Part shown: in pieces, positions 43,816 through 53,332 of the stretch
Layout: every line of letters starts with the position of its first letter
Position numbering within the stretch: position 1 is the first letter of the stretch
Source: an uncultured Oscillibacter sp.
Lineage (GTDB): Bacteria > Bacillota > Clostridia > Oscillospirales > Oscillospiraceae
NCBI RefSeq assembly: GCF_910584465.1
Contig: NZ_CAJUBK010000001.1
Span: 62,001 to 126,000, forward strand
Length of the DNA stretch: 64,000 nucleotides
Reading direction: 5' to 3'
Notes under the pieces: model-generated
The model's input: the letters and a program-made list of their open reading frames with translations, nothing else
What the model was told of the DNA's origin: nothing
Database searches by the model: none
Made by a program: the position numbers and the translations under genes

Positions 43816-44784
43816 ATGGCACTGGTCACTTCTACCGAGATGTTCAAGAAGGCTTATAACGGAGGGTACGCCATCGGCGCCTTCAACGTCAACAACATGG
43901 AGATCGTTCAGGGCATCACCGAGGCCTGCCGCGAGGAGAAGGCCCCCGTCATCCTCCAGGTCTCCAAGGGCGCCCGCGCCTATGCCAACCACACCTATCT
44001 CGTGAAGCTGGTGGAGTCCGCGGTCATCGAGTGCCCCGAGATCCCCGTCGTGCTGCACCTGGACCACGGCGACAGCTTCGAGACCTGCAAGTCCTGCATC
44101 GACGGCGGCTTCACCTCCGTCATGATCGACGCCAGCTCCAAGCCCTTCGCCGAGAACATCGAGATCACCAAGAAGGTCGTCGAGTATGCCCACGACCACG
44201 GCGTGGTGGTCGAGGCCGAGCTGGGCGCCCTGGCCGGCGTGGAGGACGAGGTCAACGTCTCCGCCGAGGAGTCCCACTACACCCGTCCCGAGGAAGTCGA
44301 GGAGTTCGTCTCCAAGACCGGCTGCGACTCCCTGGCCATCGCCATCGGCACCTCCCACGGCGCGTATAAGTTCACCGCCGCCCAGTGCACCCGCAACGAG
44401 AAGGGCGAGCTGGTCCCGCCCCCGCTGCGCTTCGACATCCTGGAAGAGGTCGTGAAGCGCCTGCCCGGCTTCCCCATCGTGCTCCACGGTTCCTCCAGCG
44501 TGCCCCAGGACTATGTGAAGATGGTCAACGCCAACGGCGGCAAGATGCCCGACGCCGTCGGCATCCCGGAAGAGCAGCTCCGCAAGGCCGCCCGCAGCGC
44601 CGTCTGCAAGATCAACATCGACTCCGACCTGCGCCTGGCCATGACCGGCACCATCCGGCAGTACTTCAATGAGCATCCCGACCACTTCGACCCCCGTCAG
44701 TATCTGAAGCCCGCCCGCGCCAACATCAAGGAGCTGGTCCGCCACAAGCTGGTGGACGTCCTGGGCTGCAACGGCAAGGCCTGA
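43816..44784 (+). CDS. fba: Class II fructose-bisphosphate aldolase
   Basis: This 322-residue zinc aldolase splits fructose 1,6-bisphosphate. HLDHGDSFETC carries the catalytic Asp and a zinc His, VEAELGALAG the zinc Glu, and AIGTSHGAYKF and VLHGSSSVP the remaining His and phosphate-binding loop. The ATG at 43816 has AGGAG 9 bases upstream; the ATG at 43807 touches that site. Codon use is very biased (C-ending), as in highly expressed genes. A strong terminator follows. Confidence 0.95.
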   Translation: MALVTSTEMFKKAYNGGYAIGAFNVNNMEIVQGITEACREEKAPVILQVSKGARAYANHTYLVKLVESAVIECPEIPVVLHLDHGDSFETCKSCIDGGFTSVMIDASSKPFAENIEITKKVVEYAHDHGVVVEAELGALAGVEDEVNVSAEESHYTRPEEVEEFVSKTGCDSLAIAIGTSHGAYKFTAAQCTRNEKGELVPPPLRFDILEEVVKRLPGFPIVLHGSSSVPQDYVKMVNANGGKMPDAVGIPEEQLRKAARSAVCKINIDSDLRLAMTGTIRQYFNEHPDHFDPRQYLKPARANIKELVRHKLVDVLGCNGKA

Positions 44785-44805
44785 TCTTCCCGGCGGCTGT
44801 CATCG

Positions 44806-44836
44806 AAAGGCGGAGACGTTTCGCGTCTCCGCCTTT
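44806..44836 (+). terminator. Intrinsic terminator after fba
   Basis: AAAGGCGGAGACG (44806-44818), loop TTTCG, CGTCTCCGCCTTT (44824-44836). A perfect 13-base stem ending in TTT. Confidence 0.85.
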
Positions 44837-44884
44837 CCGTCCCCTCCCCGGCGGGACGAGGAGGATCCGCCGTGCAGAGGGGCC

Positions 44885-44913
44885 TTGCCAGGGCCGCTCC
44901 GCCATGGTAAGAT
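44885..44913 (+). promoter_or_regulatory. Promoter upstream of murD
   Basis: TTGCCA (44885-44890), 17-base spacer, TAAGAT (44908-44913). It leaves a leader of about 210 bases before murD. Confidence 0.6.
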
Positions 44914-45129
44914 AAGGGAGCGGCCGCCCCGGGATAGGGGACACGATCCGGCCGGAGCGCTCGGGGGCCGGGGACGGCCGTCGAAGCGAGCAAGGGCCTG
45001 CCGGCGCATGGATGTGCCGCGGCCCGCCTGCGGGGCCCGCCGCCGGGCCGTTTCGTGGCCGCGGAGGCGATACGATCCAAAGGCGCGCAAGACCCCGCCC
45101 ATGGGCGGGAAGGATAAGGAGCGACTCCT
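44914..45129 (+). other. Long GC-rich murD leader, contents unknown
   Basis: This is most of the only non-coding stretch over 300 bases (44785-45129). It holds several GC-rich inverted repeats, including CCCGCCCATGGGCGGG (45094-45109) next to an AAGGAG site. I recognise no tRNA, SRP RNA, RNase P RNA or known riboswitch. An 82-codon frame across it looks like chance. It could be a structured leader or a small RNA. Confidence 0.35.
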
Positions 45130-46524
45130 ATGAGCTTTGAGGGATACCTGTCCTCTTTGAAAGACAAGACCGTGGCCGTCATCGGCATCGGCGTCTCCAA
45201 CCGGCCCCTGATCGAGCTGCTGCTCTCCCGGGGCATCGCGGTGACCGCCTGTGACAAAAAGGACCGGGCGGCGCTGGGCGCTTTGGCGGGAGAGCTGGAG
45301 GGGAAGGGCTGCCGGCTCCGGGCGGGGCCGGACTATTTGGAGGGCCTGACCGAGGACGTCATCTTCCGTACGCCCGGCATGCGCCCGGACCTGCCGGAGC
45401 TCACCGCCGCCGTGGGGCGGGGGAGCGTCCTCACCAGCGAGATGGAGGTCTTCTTCCAGGTCTGTCCATGCCCCATCATCGCCGTCACCGGCAGCGACGG
45501 GAAGACCACGACCACCACCATCATCGCCCAGCTGCTCCGGACGGCGGGACGGACCGTCCATCTGGGCGGCAACATCGGCCACCCCCTCCTGGCGGAGGCC
45601 GGCGGCATGGATCCGTCGGACATCGCCGTGCTGGAGCTGAGCTCTTTCCAGCTGATGACGATGACGGAGAGCCCCCATATCGCCGTCGTCACCAACCTGG
45701 CGCCCAATCATTTGGACGTCCATAAGGACTATGCCGAGTATATCCGTGCAAAGGAGAACATCTTCACACATCAGGGGGCGGAGGACATCGCCGTCTTCAA
45801 CGCGGACAACGAGGTCACCCGCTCCTTCATCGGCCGGGAGCGGGGGGGCCTCCGGACCTTCAGCCGCCGGGAGGCGGTGGGACGGGGGGCCTATCTCGCC
45901 GCGGGCCCTTCCGGCGAGGGGCAGGCCATCTGGATGGCCAATGAGCAGGGCCGGCGGCCCGTCCTGCCCTTGGCGGGGATCAAGCTCCCCGGCGTCCACA
46001 ACGTGGAGAACTATATGGCCGCCATCGCCGCCGTGGACGGGGAGGTCCCCGATGAGACCATCCGGGCCTTCGCCGGGAGCTTCGGCGGCGTGGAGCACCG
46101 GATCGAGCTGATCCGGGAGCTGGACGGCGTGCGCTGGTACAACGACTCCATCGCCTCCAGCCCCAGCCGCACCATCGCGGGGCTGAACGCTTTCCCGGGG
46201 AAAGTGGTGCTCATCGCCGGGGGGAAGGACAAGGGCGTCTCCTATGACAGCCTGGGCCCCGTGGTCAACGAGCACGTGAAGCTGCTGATCCTCTGCGGCG
46301 CCACGGCCGGCGCCATCCGCGCCGCTGTGGAACAGGCGGAGGGCTACGCCGGGCTGGAGATCGTGGATGTGGAGGACTACCACCAGGCCGCCGCCCTGGC
46401 CAGGAGCCGGACGTCGGCAGGGGACGTGGTGATCTTGTCGCCCGCCAGCACCTCCTTCGACCGCTTCGCCAATTTCATGGAGCGGGGGAGGGTCTTCAAG
46501 GAGATCGTCAACGGCCTGAAATAA
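45130..46524 (+). CDS. murD: UDP-N-acetylmuramoyl-L-alanine:D-glutamate ligase
   Basis: This 464-residue ligase adds D-Glu to UDP-MurNAc-L-Ala in peptidoglycan synthesis. An N-terminal Rossmann-like domain (VAVIGIGVSNRPLIELL) precedes the ATP loop AVTGSDGKTTTTT at about residue 118. ELSSFQL, NLAPNHLDVHKDY and WYNDSIASSP follow in Mur ligase order. It stands apart from a dcw cluster and is followed by yunB. Confidence 0.94.
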   Translation: MSFEGYLSSLKDKTVAVIGIGVSNRPLIELLLSRGIAVTACDKKDRAALGALAGELEGKGCRLRAGPDYLEGLTEDVIFRTPGMRPDLPELTAAVGRGSVLTSEMEVFFQVCPCPIIAVTGSDGKTTTTTIIAQLLRTAGRTVHLGGNIGHPLLAEAGGMDPSDIAVLELSSFQLMTMTESPHIAVVTNLAPNHLDVHKDYAEYIRAKENIFTHQGAEDIAVFNADNEVTRSFIGRERGGLRTFSRREAVGRGAYLAAGPSGEGQAIWMANEQGRRPVLPLAGIKLPGVHNVENYMAAIAAVDGEVPDETIRAFAGSFGGVEHRIELIRELDGVRWYNDSIASSPSRTIAGLNAFPGKVVLIAGGKDKGVSYDSLGPVVNEHVKLLILCGATAGAIRAAVEQAEGYAGLEIVDVEDYHQAAALARSRTSAGDVVILSPASTSFDRFANFMERGRVFKEIVNGLK

Positions 46525-46548
46525 GACCAAGCCCGCCGCGCATAGGAT
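46518..46548 (+). promoter_or_regulatory. Possible sigma-E promoter for yunB
   Basis: CATAGGAT (46541-46548) resembles a sigma-E -10. An AT-rich GAAATAAG (46518-46525) overlapping the murD stop lies 15 bases upstream but is a poor -35. It is listed because yunB belongs to the sigma-E regulon in Bacillus. Confidence 0.25.
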
Positions 46549-46566
46549 GCCTGAGGGGGCGATCTC

Positions 46567-47259
46567 ATGGGCTATCTTCATTACCGGCGGCGGGCGACCC
46601 GGCGGACGCTGCTGTCCGTCTTCGCGTTCTCCGCCGTGGCGCTGACGCTGGCCGCCATGCTCTTCGCCACGACGCAGATGCGGCCGATCTTGGCCAGCCT
46701 CGCCACGACCCGGGTCTCCAACATGGTCAACCGCATCGTCTCCGAGGCCGTCGACGAGGCCATCGAGAGCGGGAACATCAGCTACAGCGACCTGATCACC
46801 TTCGAAAAGGACAACGAGGGGCGGATCACGGCCATCTACAGCAATATGGCGGCGTTCAACCGCCTGCAGTCCAAGATCTTGGACATCATCCTGGCCCGGA
46901 TCGACCAGGTATCCACCCGGGAGCTGTCCATCCCCGTGGGCAGCCTCACCGGCTCCGTCCTCCTGGCGGGGCGGGGGCCCGGGATCAACGTGCGGATGGA
47001 GTCCGTGGGCTCCTCTTCCGCCAATTTCGCCAACGAGTTCGCCTCCGCGGGCATCAACCAGACCAAGCACCAGATCGTACTGGATATCGACGTGGCCGTC
47101 AGCATCCTGCTGCCGGGGTTCTCCACGGCGACCACCGTCTCCAACTCCGTCACCGTGGCGGAGACCGTCATCGTGGGCTCCGTGCCGGACACTTACACCT
47201 ATTTCAGCTCTACGCCGGGAAGCTATGAGAGCGACGCGAAGGACTATATCTTGAACTGA
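46567..47259 (+). CDS. yunB: Sporulation protein YunB
   Basis: This 230-residue protein matches YunB, a mother-cell sporulation protein of unknown mechanism. It has a basic N-terminus, one membrane segment (TLLSVFAFSAVALTLAAMLF), then RPILASLATTRVSNMVNRIV, ISYSDLITFEKDNEGRITAI, IPVGSLTGSVLLAGRGPGI and the late IVLDIDVAVSILLPGF. It lies between murD and ligA, 12 bases before ligA. Confidence 0.92.
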   Translation: MGYLHYRRRATRRTLLSVFAFSAVALTLAAMLFATTQMRPILASLATTRVSNMVNRIVSEAVDEAIESGNISYSDLITFEKDNEGRITAIYSNMAAFNRLQSKILDIILARIDQVSTRELSIPVGSLTGSVLLAGRGPGINVRMESVGSSSANFANEFASAGINQTKHQIVLDIDVAVSILLPGFSTATTVSNSVTVAETVIVGSVPDTYTYFSSTPGSYESDAKDYILN

Positions 47260-49248
<1,989 letters not shown>

Positions 49249-49254
49249 ACGCAG

Positions 49255-49284
49255 GGAGAGCGGCGGGCATGCCCGCCGCTCTCC
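49255..49284. terminator. Perfect palindrome between ligA and cotJC remnant
   Basis: A 30-base perfect palindrome centred at 49269/49270 (GGAGAGCGGCGGGC type arms). It lies between converging genes and probably ends both transcripts, though T-runs are poor. Confidence 0.7.
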
Positions 49285-49288
49285 TCGT

Positions 49289-49708
49289 TCATTTGTCGAA
49301 GGAAGGGTTCATATAATAGACGTTCTTCTCGTTCATCCGATCCTTCGCCAGCCGCAGGCCCTCGCCGAACCGCTGGAAGTGGACGACTTCCCGCGCCCGG
49401 AGGAACTTGATGACGTCGTTGACATCCGGGTCGTCGGAAAGGCGGAGGATGTTGTCATAGGTGAGGCGGGCCTTCTGCTCCGCCGCCAGGTCCTCCGTCA
49501 GATCCGCGATGAGGTCGCCGGTCACCTGCATCGTGGAAGCGGACCAGGGATAGCCGGAAGCGAACTGAGGGTAGACGCCCGTGGTGTGGTCCACGAAATA
49601 GGTGTCGAACCCGGCGGTCCGGATCTGTTCCTCATCGAGATCCCGGGTCAGCTGGTGGACCAGGGTGCCTACCATCTCCAGGTGGCCCAGCTCGTTCGTC
49701 CAATCAGG
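49289..49708 (-). pseudogene. cotJC: cotJC, 3' part, cut by the integrated element
   Basis: The minus-strand frame encodes the C-terminal two thirds of a CotJC/manganese-catalase-family spore coat protein: ELGHLEMVGTLVHQL, FDTYFVDHTTGVYPQFASG, AAEQKARLTYDNILRLSDDP, REVVHFQRFGEGLRLA and the family end YYMNPSFDK. CotJC is normally about 190-200 residues; roughly the first 60 are missing. Upstream of ELGHLE the frame reads only three codons (P-D-W plus T-N) before an in-frame TAA at 49709-49711 inside foreign sequence. The gene is therefore interrupted, not merely short. Its 5' part is expected beyond the right end of the element. Confidence 0.85.
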
Positions 49709-49711
49709 TTA
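49697..49711. other. Left attachment junction (attL) of the element
   Basis: cotJC homology stops at about 49697-49702 and element sequence begins by 49709. The exact core cannot be fixed without the right junction. The junction lies within the codons for the conserved TEELGHLE-type helix of CotJC, and the recombinase gene ends 45 bases away. Confidence 0.6.
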
Positions 49712-49713
49712 TC

Positions 49714-49753
49714 AACAGAGGCCGCCCCCGCAGGCGCGGGAACGGCCTCTGTT
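49714..49753. terminator. Hairpin between recombinase gene and attL
   Basis: AACAGAGGCCG (49714-49724) pairs with CGGCCTCTGTT (49743-49753) around an inner GC-rich loop. It abuts the recombinase stop. T-rich sequence follows on the plus strand but not on the minus strand, so it may insulate the recombinase from host transcription. Confidence 0.55.
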
Positions 49754-51352
49754 TCACTTTTTGGCAGGGGGGACGGACGGCGGGAGCCGGGGGTACAGCA
49801 CCAGCTCAAAGCCGTCGTGGGAGCCGCCGTCCCGGACACCGCGCTCCTTGGTGTAGACGACCTTTTCGAGCACCCCTTTTAGCATATCGTTCTTATCCTT
49901 CGCGCTCGGAAGGTCGTCGTAGACGGCCAGCAGGTGCTCCACCTTCGGGATAATACTGCGGCGGGATTCCTCCCGCGCAGCGTCGAGGGCGATCTCCGTC
50001 TCGATGGCCTCAAGGCTTTCCTTCGCGGTCTGGATTTTCTCGGCGAGGACACGGGAGCGCTCAAGAAATTTCTCGGTGGAGTAGACCCCCTGCTCCAACA
50101 GGTCATGTACGTTGTCGAGCTGCTTATCCAGCGTGGCAAGCTCCCCGGAGAGGCGCTTGGCCGCCCGGCGCTTCTGCTCAAGCAGGGAGGTGTCCTGCGG
50201 AGCGTCGAGACCCCATTCGAGGCGGTAGTCCTCAAGCCACTCCCGGAGGCCGTCAAGGACGCGCTGCTCGACGAGGGAGAAGTAGGCGGAGACGTTGGTG
50301 CAGGAGGTAGCAGCACACATGAGGGTGGGCGGAGTGTTGTGGCTGTACGGGCGGCGCACCATCCGGCGGCCACACTTCCCGCAGATCACCAGTCCGGCGA
50401 GAGGGCTTTTGACTGTGTAGCGCTCCCCGATGGGGCGCGGGGGATTTTTCGACATCAGCTCTTGAGCGAGGTTGAACTGCTCCTCGGATATGATTTTGGG
50501 ATGCAGGCCGTCCACGATAACACACTCCTCCACAGAGGCGCGGGGCCGCTCAACGACGAGCTGGCCGTCCACCATCCTCTTGACTTGGTGCCGCCAATTC
50601 CAGCGGATTTTCCCGCAGTACACGGGATTGATTAGAATATCCCGGATGGTAGCCACCACCCAATCCCCGCCCATCTTAGTTGGCACCTTGAGGGCATTGA
50701 GACGGCGCACGATCAGGGAGACACCGAGGCGCTTGCGGGTGCCGTCCGGCAGAAGCTCCCCAGCGGTGTAGAGGTCGTATATCAGCCGGATAACATCGGC
50801 CTCCTCTGGGACAACTTCGAGGGTAAAGCCCTTGTCGTGTTCCAGCTTCACGCGGCGGTAGCCGTAGGGGGCCTTGTTGCTGACATACTTGCCCTCCTTG
50901 ACGGAGGCGACGCGCCCGCGCTGCAAGCGGCGGTTGATTGTCTTATACTCGCGCCGGGACATGAACAGGCCGAACTCGAAATACTCCTCGTCGTACTCGT
51001 TGGCAGGATCGTAGGTCTTGATGGGGGTGATTATCCGGGTGTCGGAAAACTTGAACGTCTGCGCGACGATGCCCTGGTCGATGGTGTCGCCACGGGCCAG
51101 ACGCTCGACCTCCATCACCAGCACACCCTCCCACGCGCCCTGCTCCACCTCGGAGAGGAGCCGCTGCATGACAGGCCGGGCGGCGATAGTCTCGCCGGAG
51201 ACGACTTCCCGATAAATCTCGGTGACGTTGAGGCGCAGGCGCTTAGACAGCTCCAAAAGGGCCTTTTCGTGCCGGGCCAGCGTCTCGCCCTCGCCACGGG
51301 CCTCGGCTTCCGCGTCGGCGCGGGACTTACGCAGGTACATACAGTACGGCAC
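49754..51352 (-). CDS. Large serine recombinase (site-specific integrase)
   Basis: This 532-residue recombinase has an N-terminal resolvase domain with catalytic Ser10 (MPYCMYLRKSRAD) and the VLVMEVERLARGDTIDQG segment, a recombinase domain at about 165-290 (YVSNKAPYGYRRVKL, ILINPVYCGKIRW), a zinc ribbon (GLVICGKCGRRM...MCAATSC) and a coiled coil at about 385-470. Such enzymes integrate phages or ICEs by attP/attB exchange and need a directionality factor to excise. The GTG at 51352 has AGGAGG 8 bases upstream; GTG 51361 overlaps that site. It is the element gene nearest attL. Confidence 0.93.
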   Translation of the reverse strand: MPYCMYLRKSRADAEAEARGEGETLARHEKALLELSKRLRLNVTEIYREVVSGETIAARPVMQRLLSEVEQGAWEGVLVMEVERLARGDTIDQGIVAQTFKFSDTRIITPIKTYDPANEYDEEYFEFGLFMSRREYKTINRRLQRGRVASVKEGKYVSNKAPYGYRRVKLEHDKGFTLEVVPEEADVIRLIYDLYTAGELLPDGTRKRLGVSLIVRRLNALKVPTKMGGDWVVATIRDILINPVYCGKIRWNWRHQVKRMVDGQLVVERPRASVEECVIVDGLHPKIISEEQFNLAQELMSKNPPRPIGERYTVKSPLAGLVICGKCGRRMVRRPYSHNTPPTLMCAATSCTNVSAYFSLVEQRVLDGLREWLEDYRLEWGLDAPQDTSLLEQKRRAAKRLSGELATLDKQLDNVHDLLEQGVYSTEKFLERSRVLAEKIQTAKESLEAIETEIALDAAREESRRSIIPKVEHLLAVYDDLPSAKDKNDMLKGVLEKVVYTKERGVRDGGSHDGFELVLYPRLPPSVPPAKK

Positions 51353-51404
51353 GGGAATCACCTCCTATGCGCCGTTCTACGGGGCCGGAAGAAGTCAACG
51401 TAGA

Positions 51405-52019
51405 TCACACCGCCGACGACCTTGTAGACCCCGTATCGCTCCCGCCAGCGTCTTTCTTGACGTTAAACGCGACCTCCATATCCGCCTGCATGAGCTTGTC
51501 CAGCAGGGCGGAGACCTCGTTCTTGAGCTGGCCCTGCAAGGCCATGAGGTCAGACAGAGCCACCGGGTCGGTGATGGCACCGCCGGAGGATTCGATCAGC
51601 TTGCGGATGTCGGCCCGGAGGGATTGCAGGGTATGAAGCAGCTCTTGGTAGACGCGCAGGCGCTCGGGACGGGCAAGCTGCATATCCCGGTTGAGGAGCA
51701 GGTAGAAGTCGTCGAAGCACTTGGAGACGACCGGGCGCAGCTCCGCAGGCATGGCCTTGAAGTGTCGCTCGAAGTTCACGCGGTCGTTGTAGAAGACCTG
51801 CTCGGTGTGGTTCTTCTCGTCCGAATACCCCAGCAGGTAGTCGGTGGACACGTCGAAGTAATGGGCCAGAAAGCAGACCGTCTCAAAGTCCGGCTCCTTG
51901 TCCTCAATCTCGTACCCGGAGACGGTGGAGCGCTTCTTGTGTATGAGATTCGCCAAATCGGTCTGCGTCATTCCCCGCTCCTTGCGCAGGGAAATGAGCC
52001 GGGTGGAAAACTTTTGCAT
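51405..52019 (-). CDS. XRE-family repressor of the element
   Basis: This 204-residue protein has an N-terminal helix-turn-helix (FSTRLISLRKERGMTQTDLAN, then KKRSTVSGYEIEDKEPD) ending FDVSTDYLLGYS, and a long helical C-terminal part without a LexA-type protease motif. It is divergent from a cro-like gene with operator-like repeats between them, so it is probably the lysogeny-type repressor. The ATG at 52019 has GGAGGT 7 bases upstream. Confidence 0.85.
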   Translation of the reverse strand: MQKFSTRLISLRKERGMTQTDLANLIHKKRSTVSGYEIEDKEPDFETVCFLAHYFDVSTDYLLGYSDEKNHTEQVFYNDRVNFERHFKAMPAELRPVVSKCFDDFYLLLNRDMQLARPERLRVYQELLHTLQSLRADIRKLIESSGGAITDPVALSDLMALQGQLKNEVSALLDKLMQADMEVAFNVKKDAGGSDTGSTRSSAV

Positions 52020-52042
52020 TTGCAGCACCTCCATGAAGTTTT

Positions 52043-52071
52043 ATTATACTTGTTTTGCCCCGTTTTGTGTA
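52043..52071 (-). promoter_or_regulatory. Repressor promoter
   Basis: Read on the minus strand: TACACA (52066-52071), 17-base spacer, TATAAT (52043-52048). The spacer contains the AAACGGGGCA half of an operator-like site (52057-52072), which would allow autoregulation. Confidence 0.65.
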
Positions 52072-52072
52072 G
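52057..52072. promoter_or_regulatory. Operator-like site A
   Basis: On the minus strand this 16-mer reads CTACACAAAACGGGGC. It matches site C at 12 of 16 positions and overlaps the repressor promoter. Confidence 0.45.
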
Positions 52073-52130
52073 CCAATGACCCGATAAGCGGCAATCGAGG
52101 GTAAAAAATAAAGGCAGCCGAAGAAAATGG

Positions 52131-52159
52131 TTGACAATGACCCCAAAAGGGACTATAAT
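52131..52159 (+). promoter_or_regulatory. Consensus promoter for the cro-like gene
   Basis: TTGACA (52131-52136), 17-base spacer, TATAAT (52154-52159): an exact consensus promoter. The spacer is filled by operator-like site B, so repression is expected. Confidence 0.88.
52138..52153. promoter_or_regulatory. Operator-like site B
   Basis: TGACCCCAAAAGGGAC, an imperfect inverted repeat inside the -35/-10 spacer of the rightward promoter. It matches site C at 13 of 16 positions. Confidence 0.5.
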
Positions 52160-52207
52160 GAGCTTGCAGGCCCGGAAAGGGACATCATGCGGAGAGGAGG
52201 AGACACC

Positions 52208-52414
52208 ATGAGGGTGAAGCTGAGACGTTTGCGGGAGGCCCACGGGTACACGCAGCAGACGTTTAGCGCTGTGGTCGGGGCCAGCCGCACACACTACACG
52301 CAGATCGAGACCGGGGATAAGCAGCCGTCTTTGAAACTGGCCTTGCGCATCAAGCGGGCGCTGAACTACTACGGCGACGACATCTTCGACAACACCATGC
52401 CCGTCAGGAAGTAA
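52208..52414 (+). CDS. Cro-like XRE regulator
   Basis: This 68-residue protein is one helix-turn-helix domain (VKLRRLREAHGYTQQTFSAV, then SRTHYTQIETGDKQPSLKLA, ending RALNYYGDDIFD). The ATG at 52208 has a GAGGAGG site; an upstream in-frame ATG at 52187 is possible. It is the first rightward gene under the consensus promoter, the position of cro in lambdoid switches. Confidence 0.82.
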   Translation: MRVKLRRLREAHGYTQQTFSAVVGASRTHYTQIETGDKQPSLKLALRIKRALNYYGDDIFDNTMPVRK

Positions 52415-52417
52415 TTT

Positions 52418-52525
52418 TTTTACCGCAGAATGACCCGAAACGGGGCACAATGTGCGGGCAAGCACGAGGAGAAGCCGTCTTTTGCGTCAATCCCCTTGTT
52501 TCAACCTACGCCCATTTTACCGCAG
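52418..52525 (+). repeat. Pair of 11-base direct repeats
   Basis: TTTTACCGCAG occurs at 52418-52428 and 52515-52525, in the gap between the cro-like gene and the next HTH-like gene. The second copy runs into the ribosome-binding site of that gene. The role is unknown. Confidence 0.5.
52431..52446. promoter_or_regulatory. Operator-like site C
   Basis: TGACCCGAAACGGGGC, an inverted repeat (CCCG/CGGG) downstream of the cro-like gene. It shares its pattern with sites A and B, giving three related sites in 390 bases. Confidence 0.45.
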
Positions 52526-52541
52526 GAGGAGGCGAAAATAA

Positions 52542-53036
52542 ATGCCGAGGCAAGCCACAAAAGCCATAGGCAACAGGTACTTCGAGGCACGAATGAGGGC
52601 CGCAAAGTACAACGAAAAGCTCTTGACGAGAGCGGGAGCGGTCGAATACCTCCCCGGCGTGACCGAGGACAGCCTCAAGAAGTACGAGCTGGACATCACC
52701 CGTCCGCCGAACGTCGTGGTCGCGCTGATGGCCGACGCTTATAACGAGCCGGAGCTGCGAGCGTGGTATTGCTCCCAAGAGTGTCCGCTTGGGAAGGACT
52801 GCCGGGAGATACCCGAAATGCCGCCGGAGCGCGTACTTATCAGGCTGCAAAACGCAAAGACGGGGGTGAACGCCGTAGCCGCCAGCCTCTCCGAGATACT
52901 GGACGACGGGATGGTGGACGAGAGCGAGGCAAAGCAGCTACCCCAGCTTCGAGACGAGCTGCTGGAAGTCCGGCGGCGAATGGACGAGGCGCTGGCCGTG
53001 CTCGAAAAGCTCCAAAGCGAGCCTACTGCCGAATAG
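52542..53036 (+). CDS. Probable HTH-type protein of the element
   Basis: This 164-residue protein is only partly recognised. The first 90 residues resemble a phage-type helix-turn-helix (RAGAVEYLPGVTEDSLKKYELD, then PPNVVVALMADAYNEPELRAWYC) with a CPLGKDC motif after it. The rest is a long charged helix (LPQLRDELLEVRRRMDEALAVL), probably a dimerising coiled coil. Similar proteins appear early in clostridial phages and ICEs. An AGGAGG site precedes the ATG. Confidence 0.6.
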   Translation: MPRQATKAIGNRYFEARMRAAKYNEKLLTRAGAVEYLPGVTEDSLKKYELDITRPPNVVVALMADAYNEPELRAWYCSQECPLGKDCREIPEMPPERVLIRLQNAKTGVNAVAASLSEILDDGMVDESEAKQLPQLRDELLEVRRRMDEALAVLEKLQSEPTAE

Positions 53037-53082
53037 GGACGACCCCTCTCGGAATACAGTTGCGGGGGAGGAGGTTGGTAGC

Positions 53083-53262
53083 ATGGCCGACACAGGGCAA
53101 GGCCCGCATATCGTGAGGGATTTTACTGTAGGCAACACCAGAATCAAGATCGCGGACGACTGCTGCCGGGACAAGACCCCGGAGGACGTTCGGAAAATAC
53201 TCAAGGAAATCGCGCAGGCGGCGCAGGCGGCAATTTCAGCGGCGGCGCTCGCAGCGGATTAA
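53083..53262 (+). CDS. Small element protein, unknown
   Basis: This 59-residue protein begins with a beta-like part (GPHIVRDFTVGNTRIKIADD) followed by CCRDKTPEDVRKILKEIA and an Ala/Gln-rich helical tail. I believe similar small proteins are common early genes in clostridial mobile elements, but no function is known. A GGAGGAGG site at 53067-53074 gives good spacing to the ATG. Confidence 0.65.
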   Translation: MADTGQGPHIVRDFTVGNTRIKIADDCCRDKTPEDVRKILKEIAQAAQAAISAAALAAD

Positions 53263-53288
53263 AAAACAAGCGGCGCAGGGAGCGCCGC
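53260..53288 (-). terminator. Terminator-like hairpin facing left
   Basis: GCGGCGC (53270-53276) pairs with GCGCCGC (53282-53288). Read on the minus strand it is followed by TTGTTTTTT. It would stop leftward antisense transcription toward the repressor region. Confidence 0.45.
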
Positions 53289-53332
53289 ACACCCGGCAGG
53301 CGGACAAGCCTGCCACCACAAAGGAGGACACC

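Noticed and set aside
44885..45133. An 82-codon plus-strand frame in the murD leader
   Set aside because: Arg/Pro-rich, starts inside the -35 box, no ribosome-binding site, overlaps the murD start.
53270..53331. Repeated short GC hairpins as a possible CRISPR array or repeat cluster
   Set aside because: Only two unrelated inverted repeats, no regular spacing, no cas genes in the window.
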